From: Oscillospiraceae bacterium
GTDB taxonomy: Bacteria > Bacillota > Clostridia > Oscillospirales > Ruminococcaceae
DNA: 46,052 nt
Assembly (NCBI GenBank): GCA_016291435.1
Contig: JAEEXH010000015.1
Span: 1 to 46,052, forward strand
Direction: 5' to 3'
The notes under the pieces were generated by a model. The model was not told the origin of the DNA and did no database searches. It worked only from the letters and a program-made list of their open reading frames with translations. The position numbers and the translations under genes were made by a program. Positions 25,886 to 33,717 of the stretch are shown piece by piece (the first letter of the stretch is position 1; every line of letters begins with the position of its first letter).

Positions 25886-28351
25886 TCAGACGCCCTCATG
25901 GAAGAAGTAGGGGAGTGCATCATAGATATAATGTCTGACATTGCCCCACCAGTGATTTCTGCCGGGCGCAACAAGATAATAGAAGTTGCCCTTTGAGAAG
26001 TCGCTTGTGTAGACAAAATGGCTGTCCTGCTTCATCGAATTCACAAGACCGTTCATGTTGCCGTAAGCGATATCATCATCGCCGGTTGCCGCGAACACGA
26101 AATACTCTCTTGTATTCATGCCGAGCTTGTCGATTTCCTGCGTCAGACCGTCCTTGCCGACCCAGCTGTGGCCGGACAGCGGCATGAAATACGCAATGAT
26201 ATCGAGATTGTTTGCAAAGTTATTCCATGTGGAACCACCGCCCATTGAGAAGCCGCCGTATGCACGGTGATAGCGAGAAGCCTGAAGTCCTTCGATGGAA
26301 GTGTTTTCTGCATAGGTCGAATACTTGCCTTCGATATACGGAATGATCGTGCGTCGCATTTCATCCCAGACCGTGCCTGCGCCCATGTTTCCGTCGTTGC
26401 TCGGGCAGTTGTTGAATGTCGGCGTGACTACAATCATCGGGTCGATTTCGCCGTTTTCGATCATGCGGTCGAGCATATAGTTGATATGCGTCCACTTATC
26501 CTGGAAGCAGGTGGTCTCGTTCTCGCCGCCGCCGTGCATCAGATAGAAGACATTGTATTTCTTGCTTGTGTCGTAGCCGTAGGGGAGATAGACATACATG
26601 GTCTTATTGCCGTTGATGCCGTTGTAATCCTCTTTGACCACAGTGCCCTTCTGCGCTGCCTTGTCCTCGAAGTATTCACCCGGTGCCTCGTGGAAGGTCA
26701 CTGCGGAATCGTAATTGAACGCAGAAGGAGGCGGTGTGGGCGGCGTGTACTTCTCAGGAAGCGCGTCGGTCTCGCCGGTGAGGAACGAAACATACCACTG
26801 AATATCAGTCAGATCGACTGTGCCGCTCTGATCCACGTCTGCCGCCTTTTCTGCTGCAATATCCTTGAAGCCTGACATTGCGCCGCGCTTTGCGATGGTG
26901 AAATCTGCTGCGTTGACCTTGCCGTCGCCATCACAGTCCGCAAGACGGAAGGATGTGCTGCTCTGCTTGCTGAACTGCCACCAGTCTACGTTAAAGAGGT
27001 AGCTGTCTCCGCCGGAGAAGCGCAGATAGAGGTCATGCGTGCCCTTTGCGCCGGTCACTTCGCTTTCGACTGTCACATACTTTTTCCAGTCACCGGTGAC
27101 AGGGACAGATGCCGTGCTCACGATCGGACCGGTCACATCATCGAGATGCACCTCAATCGTGCCGCCCTGACCGTTGGAGGAAACGCTGGCATAGAAGGTG
27201 CTTGCGCCGTCATCGCCGAAATCGACGCCGCTGACCTTGATATAGTCGCCGTTCTCGATGAAGCCGATCGCCATGGTCTTGCCGTCTGCGCTCGGTTCGG
27301 TCTTGATGCCCTCGCTCCAACTCATAGTCTCCGCTTCCACGCGCTCAAAGGGGTTCAAGGTTTCAAGCTGATCGGGGCCTGCATTGGTCGGCGAAATGAG
27401 CGGAATGGAGCCGTCCGGGTTGTAGGTGAACTCCTCGACACAGGCGCTGCGGTTGAAGGTGCCGCCGCCTTTGAGCCCGTTCTTGTGATAGAACAGATAG
27501 GAGTGCCCTTTGAAGTCGATGATGCCGCCGTGGGTCGTGAAGCAGTTGTGCATCTTCATGATCTGACCGCGGAATGTCCACGGACCTGTAATCGAAGGAC
27601 CGGTTGAATAGCACATGCTCTCGCCGCCTTCGCCGTTGTAGAAGGAAGCGTAGACCATGTAGTAGAGATCGCCGTGCTTGTAGATCCAAGGACCTTCGCC
27701 GTATGCCGATTTGCGGTCCTTGCCGTCACCGGGACCGAAGGCGCTTGTGTTCATATCAAACTGCTTGACCTCGCCGTCGGTGGAAATCATATCCTCATTC
27801 AGCTTGACATAGTAGAGTGTCGGGTTGCCGAAGAAGAGCCATGCCTGCCCGTTGTCGTCGATCATGACAGTCGGGTCGATATACCACCAGTTCGGACCGC
27901 AGAGCGGCTTCCCGATCGGATCCTTGAAAGGTCCCTCCGGCGAATCCGCGACCGCAACACCGATTGCTCTGCCGCGTCCCTGATTATCCGTTGAGGTGAC
28001 ATAGAGATAGTATTTTCCGTTGCGTTCGATGCACTGGGAAGCCCACGCATCATTTTCGTTTCCCCAAGAAAAATCCGTGTCTTCCATGACTCTGCCGTGA
28101 TCGGTCCAGTTCTTCATATCCTTTGTGGAGAAGCACTGCCAGCCGGTCATAGTGTAGTTGCCGTTGTTCCCGTCCTTGTCGCATCCTGTGTAAACATAGA
28201 GTTCATCGCCGAAGACCACAGGTGCCGGGTCTGGCGTGAAGCTCGTCTGAATGATCGGATTGTCCGCTGAAACGGGCAGAACGGGCAGCTGTCCCAGCAT
28301 ACTGAGACAAAGCGCGGCTGTGACGCCGCAGGCGAGTTTTTTGTGTTTCAT
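25886..28351 (-). CDS. Bifunctional cellulosomal enzyme: GH43-CBM6-dockerin-CE1
   Basis: 821 residues with a signal peptide to about 29. The GH43 domain (about 32-320) has base Asp41 in TPDPAPVV and acid Glu219 in AYGEGPW, with IDPTVMIDD between them; it fits an arabinofuranosidase or beta-xylosidase. A CBM6-like module (about 330-460, starting FERVEAETM) is followed by a dockerin (about 465-535; LADCDGDGKVNAADF and AADVDQSGTVDLTDI) and a Pro linker. The CE1 esterase (about 555-821) has nucleophile Ser702 in GGFSMGGGS, an Asp in TGDDDIAY and a His in GRNHWWG. Together these would strip arabinose and its feruloyl esters from arabinoxylan; the exact specificities are inferred. The gene is divergent from the GH43/CBM22 gene, and its ribosome-binding site is the shared G-run. 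Confidence 0.94.
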   Translation of the reverse strand: MKHKKLACGVTAALCLSMLGQLPVLPVSADNPIIQTSFTPDPAPVVFGDELYVYTGCDKDGNNGNYTMTGWQCFSTKDMKNWTDHGRVMEDTDFSWGNENDAWASQCIERNGKYYLYVTSTDNQGRGRAIGVAVADSPEGPFKDPIGKPLCGPNWWYIDPTVMIDDNGQAWLFFGNPTLYYVKLNEDMISTDGEVKQFDMNTSAFGPGDGKDRKSAYGEGPWIYKHGDLYYMVYASFYNGEGGESMCYSTGPSITGPWTFRGQIMKMHNCFTTHGGIIDFKGHSYLFYHKNGLKGGGTFNRSACVEEFTYNPDGSIPLISPTNAGPDQLETLNPFERVEAETMSWSEGIKTEPSADGKTMAIGFIENGDYIKVSGVDFGDDGASTFYASVSSNGQGGTIEVHLDDVTGPIVSTASVPVTGDWKKYVTVESEVTGAKGTHDLYLRFSGGDSYLFNVDWWQFSKQSSTSFRLADCDGDGKVNAADFTIAKRGAMSGFKDIAAEKAADVDQSGTVDLTDIQWYVSFLTGETDALPEKYTPPTPPPSAFNYDSAVTFHEAPGEYFEDKAAQKGTVVKEDYNGINGNKTMYVYLPYGYDTSKKYNVFYLMHGGGENETTCFQDKWTHINYMLDRMIENGEIDPMIVVTPTFNNCPSNDGNMGAGTVWDEMRRTIIPYIEGKYSTYAENTSIEGLQASRYHRAYGGFSMGGGSTWNNFANNLDIIAYFMPLSGHSWVGKDGLTQEIDKLGMNTREYFVFAATGDDDIAYGNMNGLVNSMKQDSHFVYTSDFSKGNFYYLVAPGRNHWWGNVRHYIYDALPYFFHEGV

Positions 28352-28398
28352 ATTTCAATTCCCCCTGTATTGTTTGACGGGTATACTCCCGCATCCTT

Positions 28399-28428
28399 AT
28401 TATACCGCAGCGCTGTCTAGCCCTGCAA
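28399..28428 (-). promoter_or_regulatory. Promoter of the GH43/CE1 gene
   Basis: On the minus strand TTGCAG (28423-28428), an 18-bp spacer and TATAAT (28399-28404) lie 48 bases before the start. Confidence 0.65.
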
Positions 28429-28567
28429 TGAATTTTTTTCAGAAAAACTATACGATTTGCATTTTCCACCTGAAATGATACTGTTCAGAAATCATTTTGT
28501 AGGGTGTGCACATATATAAAGCTGGCATATCATTTAATGAGACTATATTGCAATATAAGAATATCGT

Positions 28568-28602
28568 GCACAAAACATCTGCAAAAATGAATGCTTTTGT
28601 GC
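28568..28602. promoter_or_regulatory. Inverted repeat GCACAAAA/TTTTGTGC upstream of the GH43/CBM22 promoter
   Basis: 8-bp arms at 28568-28575 and 28595-28602 are separated by 19 bp, the same spacer length as in the regulator-promoter repeat though the arm sequence differs. It ends 10 bases before the -35 box. Close relatives of the arm occur at 18014-18024 and 31328-31338. Confidence 0.4.
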
Positions 28603-28612
28603 TGAAAGTGCA

Positions 28613-28641
28613 TTGTTTTCTCCCGCTGTCTCTGGTATAAT
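28613..28641 (+). promoter_or_regulatory. Promoter of the GH43/CBM22/dockerin gene
   Basis: TTGTTT (28613-28618), a 17-bp spacer and TATAAT (28636-28641). The leader to the ATG is about 100 nt. Confidence 0.65.
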
Positions 28642-28748
28642 TGGTTAAAATGGGGCGGAATAGCGCCGTTCGGAGAAAACATAAAACCTCCGGCGGAAAA
28701 AAGAGATGCATCAAAAATATTTTTATTTGCAAAAGGGGAAATTGAATC

Positions 28749-31121
28749 ATGAAACTGCACAGATTGCTCAGTGCCTGCACAGCGGCGCTCTGCTGTGCCG
28801 GTCTGCTCACGGTATTGCCGCAGACCGCACCCGCGCTGCCGGCTTCGGCAGCCGACACCATCGCCAATCCGTTTATCTATGCGGATGTGCCGGATGATGA
28901 CATCATCCGCGTCGGCGATACCTATTACATGGTACACACCACGATGTACTTTACACCGGGCGTGCCGATCATGAAGTCGAAAGATCTCTTTTCATGGGAG
29001 ATCTGCGGCTATGTCTATGATACCTACGCCGACGGAGATGTGCAGAACCTGAAGAACGGCAAGCATGATTATGCACACGGACAGTGGGCGACCTCGCTCC
29101 GTTATCATGACGGCACATTCTATGTGTTCTTCGGCAGCTACGGCACCGGCAAATCCTATATCTACAAGACAAACGACATTGAGAGCGGCAACTGGACGCG
29201 CACTGTGCTGAACGGCATGTATCACGACGCCTCCATGCTCTTTGACGATGACGGGCGCAAGTACCTTGTCTACGGCGCAGGCGGCAATATCTCCATCAAG
29301 GAATTCAACGATGAAATGACCGACTTCAAGTGGGGCGGTCTTGACAAAAAGCTGTTCAGCACCGGACTCTCGGGTCTTGCGGGTGAGGGCTCACACATCC
29401 ACAAGATCGGTGATTACTATTATATTTTCCTGATTGCCTGGCCGAGCGGGCATCCGAGACTTGAGCTTTGCTATCGTTCCAAGTCGCTGACGGGCAACTG
29501 GGAGAGCAAGACCGTTCTGGAATCCGGCCTCGGCACCTACGGCAGCGGCGTTGCGCAGGGCGGTGTCGTGCAGACACCCGAGGGCGACTGGTATGCGCTG
29601 CTGTTCCAGGATCACGGTGCAGTCGGCAGAGTGCCGGTGCTGGTGCCGTTCAGGTGGGAGAACGGCTGGCCTGTCATGGGCGTGAACGGAAAGGCGCCGA
29701 CGACGCTCCAGATTTCCGGCAGCTACACGGGTACCCCGCTCGCACATGACGATGATTTCAGCTATGATACAAACAAGCTCGCGCTTGAGTGGCAGTGGAA
29801 CCACAACCCCGACAACAGCGCATGGTCTGTGACAGACCGCCCGGGCTGGCTCCGTCTGACAAACAAAACCACAACCAATAATTCGTTCCTGTTCGCACGC
29901 AATACCCTGACCATGCGCACAGAGGGTCCTGCATGCTCCTCTGTCATCAAGCTGGACGCCTCCCATATGAAGCCCGGCGATTATGCGGGTCTCTCTGCGT
30001 TCCAGTTCAAGTACGGCAATGTCGGCGTATATGTCAGTGATGACGGCAGGAAGCATGTCTACACCGCACGGAACAACACCACAGGTACTAAGGTTGAAAA
30101 TGAGAATCATTCCATCACCGAGCAGAAGGATATGAACGGCGATGAAGTCTATCTGAAGGTCGATTTCAAGTTTGCGACTGTTGACAGCAATTTCAATGTT
30201 TCAAACAATATCGACCAGGCGAATTTCTATTATTCCTTCGACGGCAATAACTGGACGAAGATCGGTGACACGCTGAGAATGAGCTATGATCTGACGCTCT
30301 TTACCGGCTACCGCAGCGCGATATACAGCTATGGCACCAAGTCTGCCGGCGGCTATGCAGATATCGACTATTTCGATTACGAGCGCGCTGAGTGGAATGC
30401 TCCTGTAATTCTGGAACCGGATGCTGACGGTTATTGGTTCCATTATACATTTGAGAAGGGCGATGAGGGATTCCATTCCCGCGGCGGCGAGACGGTTGCT
30501 TCTAGCGGCGGCGCAGCGTTTGAGGGCTCGCGTGCGCTTGCAGTTACCGACCGCACCTCTGCCTGGAACGGCGCAGCGCACAATCTCAGCGGCGTGTTCA
30601 AATCCGGCGAGGCATACAGCTTCAGCACCGTCGCGATGGCTCCCGAGAGTGCAGAAGGGGATGTGACCTTCCATTTCACCTTGTCTTACCGCGGCACTGA
30701 TAACGAAATTCACTACGAGAAGATCGACACGCAGAGCGCGGCGCCCGGCAAGTGGGTGCAGCTTGCAAATCAGTCCTTTATGCTTCCTGCGGGTGCGACT
30801 GAGATGCAGATTTATGTTGAGACAGATGCGGGCTCTGACAGCTTCTATATCGACGAGATGATCGGCGCACCGGACGGCACGGCGATCGACGGTCCGAAGC
30901 CGGAAATTCGCTTCACCCGGGGCGATCTGGACAACGACGGAAAGATTACCGCAAAGGATCTCACCCTTGCGAAGCGTTATATGATGGGCGAATTCCCGGA
31001 TCAGGCGAGCGAGCTGGCGGCAGATGTCAACGACAACGGCAGAGCTGAGGTTGCAGATCTTGTATGGTATATGAAGTATCTGACCGGAGAGCTTGATGAT
31101 TTCGTCTTCGTGGACGGTTGA
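28749..31121 (+). CDS. Cellulosomal beta-xylosidase/arabinofuranosidase-type GH43 with CBM22 and dockerin
   Basis: 790 residues with a signal peptide ending near ASA/AD at about 35. The GH43 five-blade domain (about 38-330) opens PFIYADVPDDDIIRV, with Asp51 in the base position, and has acid Glu213 in AGEGSHIHK. A beta-sandwich domain (about 340-555) resembles the C-terminal concanavalin-like domain of GH43 xylosidases. A CBM22-like module (about 560-712) and a C-terminal dockerin (about 718-785; GDLDNDGKITAKDL and AADVNDNGRAEVADL) follow. Unlike the other three enzymes it has no second catalytic domain after the dockerin. It likely releases xylose or arabinose from xylo-oligosaccharides; which of the two is not decided by the sequence. 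Confidence 0.93.
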   Translation: MKLHRLLSACTAALCCAGLLTVLPQTAPALPASAADTIANPFIYADVPDDDIIRVGDTYYMVHTTMYFTPGVPIMKSKDLFSWEICGYVYDTYADGDVQNLKNGKHDYAHGQWATSLRYHDGTFYVFFGSYGTGKSYIYKTNDIESGNWTRTVLNGMYHDASMLFDDDGRKYLVYGAGGNISIKEFNDEMTDFKWGGLDKKLFSTGLSGLAGEGSHIHKIGDYYYIFLIAWPSGHPRLELCYRSKSLTGNWESKTVLESGLGTYGSGVAQGGVVQTPEGDWYALLFQDHGAVGRVPVLVPFRWENGWPVMGVNGKAPTTLQISGSYTGTPLAHDDDFSYDTNKLALEWQWNHNPDNSAWSVTDRPGWLRLTNKTTTNNSFLFARNTLTMRTEGPACSSVIKLDASHMKPGDYAGLSAFQFKYGNVGVYVSDDGRKHVYTARNNTTGTKVENENHSITEQKDMNGDEVYLKVDFKFATVDSNFNVSNNIDQANFYYSFDGNNWTKIGDTLRMSYDLTLFTGYRSAIYSYGTKSAGGYADIDYFDYERAEWNAPVILEPDADGYWFHYTFEKGDEGFHSRGGETVASSGGAAFEGSRALAVTDRTSAWNGAAHNLSGVFKSGEAYSFSTVAMAPESAEGDVTFHFTLSYRGTDNEIHYEKIDTQSAAPGKWVQLANQSFMLPAGATEMQIYVETDAGSDSFYIDEMIGAPDGTAIDGPKPEIRFTRGDLDNDGKITAKDLTLAKRYMMGEFPDQASELAADVNDNGRAEVADLVWYMKYLTGELDDFVFVDG

Positions 31122-31131
31122 AAAATGAGGG

Positions 31132-31163
31132 GACCGGAGGCAGCTGCTTCCGGTCTTCTTTTA
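31132..31163 (+). terminator. Terminator of the GH43/CBM22 gene
   Basis: A near-perfect palindrome with one wobble pair (31132-31143 with 31144-31155) is followed by TTCTTTTAT, starting 10 bases after the stop codon. Confidence 0.75.
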
Positions 31164-31226
31164 TACAGAATGTCCAAGCACATGCCGCTGTATCGCAGAA
31201 ATCAGGTAAAGAAACTGTCATATTAT

Positions 31227-31325
31227 GCGTTTTTTATGTCCGATTGGGATTCAAATATGAACAAAGTGTGTCGATAAAAAGAATTTTTCGTCATGAGTGC
31301 CAAAAAATGAAAGCGTTTTTTATGT
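31227..31325 (+). repeat. Exact 13-bp direct repeat GCGTTTTTTATGT in a 321-bp intergenic region
   Basis: Copies lie at 31227-31239 and 31313-31325, 86 bp apart. The gene-free stretch 31122-31442 holds, in order, the terminator, these repeats, the motif TGCACAAAAAC (31328-31338), a TTGACA without a matching -10, and the promoter of the repeat protein. The core GCGTTTT recalls the xylan-locus operators; a functional link is not shown. The second copy lies in a cre-like sequence (TGAAAGCGTTTTTT, 31308-31321). Confidence 0.5.
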
Positions 31326-31371
31326 AATGCACAAAAACCTTGACAAATAGCATTTTTTCTTCTCAAAAGTG

Positions 31372-31400
31372 TTGATTTTTTTGCGGGTTTGTAGTATAAT
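31372..31400 (+). promoter_or_regulatory. Promoter of the Pro/Ala-rich repeat-protein gene
   Basis: TTGATT (31372-31377), a 17-bp spacer and TATAAT (31395-31400), with the start codon 42 bases downstream. Confidence 0.7.
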
Positions 31401-31442
31401 GATAATTGTATCAGAATAAGTATCAACCGGAGGTTGTATCCT

Positions 31443-33656
31443 ATGCATGTTGACTTGATCTCAACGACCAAAGCGAGCACAAAGGTGATCCATGGTTCCG
31501 AAAACGGAAAGCGCACCGCATGCGGCATCAATCTGATTAAGCCGGAAAACATCGGACAGTATACCTCTGTCGGTGAAATGACGGATGTTGTACAGATGAC
31601 CTGCGAAAAGTGCAAGACCGTGATCGCGAAGAAGCTCATCAAGGAAGCAAACAGGGAAATGGCAGCCCAGCTCAAGGAAGAGCAGCGTCAGCTCAAGAAT
31701 GAGCGGAAGGCAGCCAGGCATCATGCTTCGTCTGATGTAATCCCGCCTCCGCTTCCTTCCCGCCCGGCTCCGCCGGCTTCCTCGGAGGGGGAGTATGTCC
31801 CGCCCTCCATGCGCAAGAATCTTGTGAGAGCCCAGCGCCAGCAGCCGATCGAGGCGCCGCCGCCTGAGCCCCCGAAGCCCGCAGCAATGCCGGCACCGAA
31901 TGCCGGTCTCCCGCCGATTCCGCAGGCTCCGATTCCTGCAAAGGCTGCACCTGCTGCGGCTCCTTCCGGTGATCTGCTCTCGCAGTTCGCAATCCCTGTA
32001 CCGGGCGCACCGGCAGCACCTGTTGTACCGCCGCCTGCTCCGGCAGCTCCCGCCGGTGATGTGCTCTCGCAGTTCGCGATTCCTGTTCCGGGCGCACCGG
32101 CAGCACCTGTTGCACCGCCGCCTGCTCCGGCAGCTCCCGCCGGCGACGTACTTTCGCAGTTCGCGATTCCTGTTCCGGGCGCACCGACAGCACCTGTTGC
32201 ACCGCATTCTGCTCCCGCAGCTCCCGCCGGCGATGTGCTCTCGCAGTTTGCAATCCCGACGCCCGGTGCTCCGGCTATGCCGTCTGCGACGCCGCAGCCT
32301 GCAATGCCGACTCCGACGCCCGCGCCTGCGGATGACGTTCTGTCACAGTTTGCGATTCCGCCTGTGCCGAGTGCTGTTCCGACTGCTCCCGCGGGTACCG
32401 TTCAGAATGCAGGAAGTGCAGATGACCTGCTTGCACAGTTCTCTGTGCCGAGCACGCCTCCGCGTCCTGCCGCAGACGATATTCTTGCACAGTTCTCTGA
32501 GCCTGTGCCCGGCGCCGCACCTGCTGACCCGCTCGGCAGTGTAGCTGACAGCCTGTTCGGTGCTCCGACACCGTCTTCTCCGACCGTCACTGTGACCGAT
32601 GCTCCTGTGCAGCGGCCGCAGATTCCGATTCCTGAGGATGTTGTCGATGTAACACCGACACCCGCGCCAAGCGGTCTGGAAGCGTTCACGGTTCCTTCTG
32701 CGCCGCCTGTCCGTCCGATGCCCGCACCTGCACCGCAGCCTGCGCCCGCACCGACCGGTCTCGAGGCATTTACGGTTCCTTCTGCGCCCTCCGCACCGGC
32801 TCCTGCACCGTCGCTCAGCGATTCGCTGGATGACCTGCTCCTGATGCCGGGTGCCGGAAGTGCTCCTGCACCGGCAGCACCTTCGATTGCAACAGTTCCG
32901 ACTGCTCCGGCAGCCGCGCCTGCTGCACCTGTTCTGCAGGTGCCCGAAGCGCCTACGCTGCAATCGCGGGTGGGTCAGCCTGCTCCGCCTGCACCCGCTC
33001 CTGTGATTCCCGAGATCACAACGGTTCCGACTGCACAGCGCACGCCGCAGGCTCCTGTCCCGACGCTGAATGTTCCGACAGCTCCGCCTGTACCGCAGCC
33101 TGCCGCACCGCCTGTTTATCAGCAGCCGGTACAGCCGAAGAGAGCCGCCGAACCGGAAGGCCCTGTGCCGCTGTTTGTCGGCTACGGTGCAGACGGCCGT
33201 CAGATTTTCCAGACATACGATGCAATGGGCAATCCGATTCCGATCACCGAGCCTGTCTACAGCACGCCGCCTGAGCAGCCTTCTGCCGGTATCCCGACAA
33301 ATCCGCTGACCGGCGCGCCGATGGTTCCGGGCGGATCCGCAGCACCTGTGCTCGATATGGATGCTCTGATGGCATCTATGGGCATCGAGAACCCCAATCA
33401 GCCGCACGACGATGGCAAGGCAATCAACTACTCCGAGTATCATATTCCGGACAAGAAGAAGCGTGCAGCGGCCGCGAAGCCGAAGCCGAGAGCTGCTGCA
33501 AAGCCTGCTGAGCCGGAGCCGACAGGTCCGATCTCAGCTGCTGAGGCGAAACGCCGCAAGCGCACTGAGAAGATCAACCGTGACTTCGAGAAGCAGCTTC
33601 GTGCCCGCGGCATTGACCCCAAAACCGGCGGTATGCTGATTGATCCGAAGAAATAA
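31443..33656 (+). CDS. Cytoplasmic Pro/Ala-rich repeat protein with N-terminal zinc-binding-like domain
   Basis: 737 residues from the ATG at 31443; GGAGG (31429-31433) lies nine bases before it, whereas an in-frame TTG at 31434 is too close to that site. There is no signal peptide or TM. Residues 1-58 have a His17, Cys27, Cys54-x-x-Cys57 pattern suggesting a small zinc-binding fold. About 60-95 is a charged helix, probably coiled coil. About 100-640 is disordered Pro/Ala-rich sequence with recurrent short motifs of the form D-[VLI]-L-x-Q-F-x-[IV]-P (seven copies, the first four in 29-residue repeats), a diverged relative, and two GLEAFTVPSAP copies. The C-terminal 120 residues are conserved-looking and basic (DYDAMGNP-like and KRRKRTEKINRDFEKQL). 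No family was recognised. The design suggests a scaffold or hub that presents many identical peptide docking motifs. Confidence 0.85.
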   Translation: MHVDLISTTKASTKVIHGSENGKRTACGINLIKPENIGQYTSVGEMTDVVQMTCEKCKTVIAKKLIKEANREMAAQLKEEQRQLKNERKAARHHASSDVIPPPLPSRPAPPASSEGEYVPPSMRKNLVRAQRQQPIEAPPPEPPKPAAMPAPNAGLPPIPQAPIPAKAAPAAAPSGDLLSQFAIPVPGAPAAPVVPPPAPAAPAGDVLSQFAIPVPGAPAAPVAPPPAPAAPAGDVLSQFAIPVPGAPTAPVAPHSAPAAPAGDVLSQFAIPTPGAPAMPSATPQPAMPTPTPAPADDVLSQFAIPPVPSAVPTAPAGTVQNAGSADDLLAQFSVPSTPPRPAADDILAQFSEPVPGAAPADPLGSVADSLFGAPTPSSPTVTVTDAPVQRPQIPIPEDVVDVTPTPAPSGLEAFTVPSAPPVRPMPAPAPQPAPAPTGLEAFTVPSAPSAPAPAPSLSDSLDDLLLMPGAGSAPAPAAPSIATVPTAPAAAPAAPVLQVPEAPTLQSRVGQPAPPAPAPVIPEITTVPTAQRTPQAPVPTLNVPTAPPVPQPAAPPVYQQPVQPKRAAEPEGPVPLFVGYGADGRQIFQTYDAMGNPIPITEPVYSTPPEQPSAGIPTNPLTGAPMVPGGSAAPVLDMDALMASMGIENPNQPHDDGKAINYSEYHIPDKKKRAAAAKPKPRAAAKPAEPEPTGPISAAEAKRRKRTEKINRDFEKQLRARGIDPKTGGMLIDPKK
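31968..32315 (+). repeat. Four in-frame 87-bp tandem repeats inside the repeat-protein gene
   Basis: Units start at 31968, 32055, 32142 and 32229, each exactly 87 bp (29 codons) apart and beginning with the codons for G-D. The first three are close to identical; the fourth diverges in its second half. Further degenerate units follow to about 32530. The period is a multiple of three, so copy-number change would keep the frame. Confidence 0.85.
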
Positions 33657-33665
33657 AAAATACGG

Positions 33666-33696
33666 AAAAGCAGTGACCCTTGTGCCGCTGCTTTTT
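33666..33696 (+). terminator. Terminator-like hairpin after the repeat-protein gene
   Basis: A 10-bp stem with one G:U pair (33666-33675 with 33686-33695) ends in a T run, 10 bases after the stop. It lies only 22 bases before the next start, so some read-through is possible. Confidence 0.6.
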
Positions 33697-33717
33697 CGAT
33701 AATATGAGGTATGGGAA

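Noticed and set aside
31340-31368. TTGACA at 31340 as the main promoter of the repeat protein
   Set aside because: The hexamer 17 bp downstream (TCAAAA) is a poor -10; the TTGATT/TATAAT pair at 31372-31400 is better.
31968-32530. Tandem repeats as a possible CRISPR array
   Set aside because: Units are contiguous, 87 bp, in frame and code for a Pro/Ala-rich peptide; no unique spacers and no cas genes.
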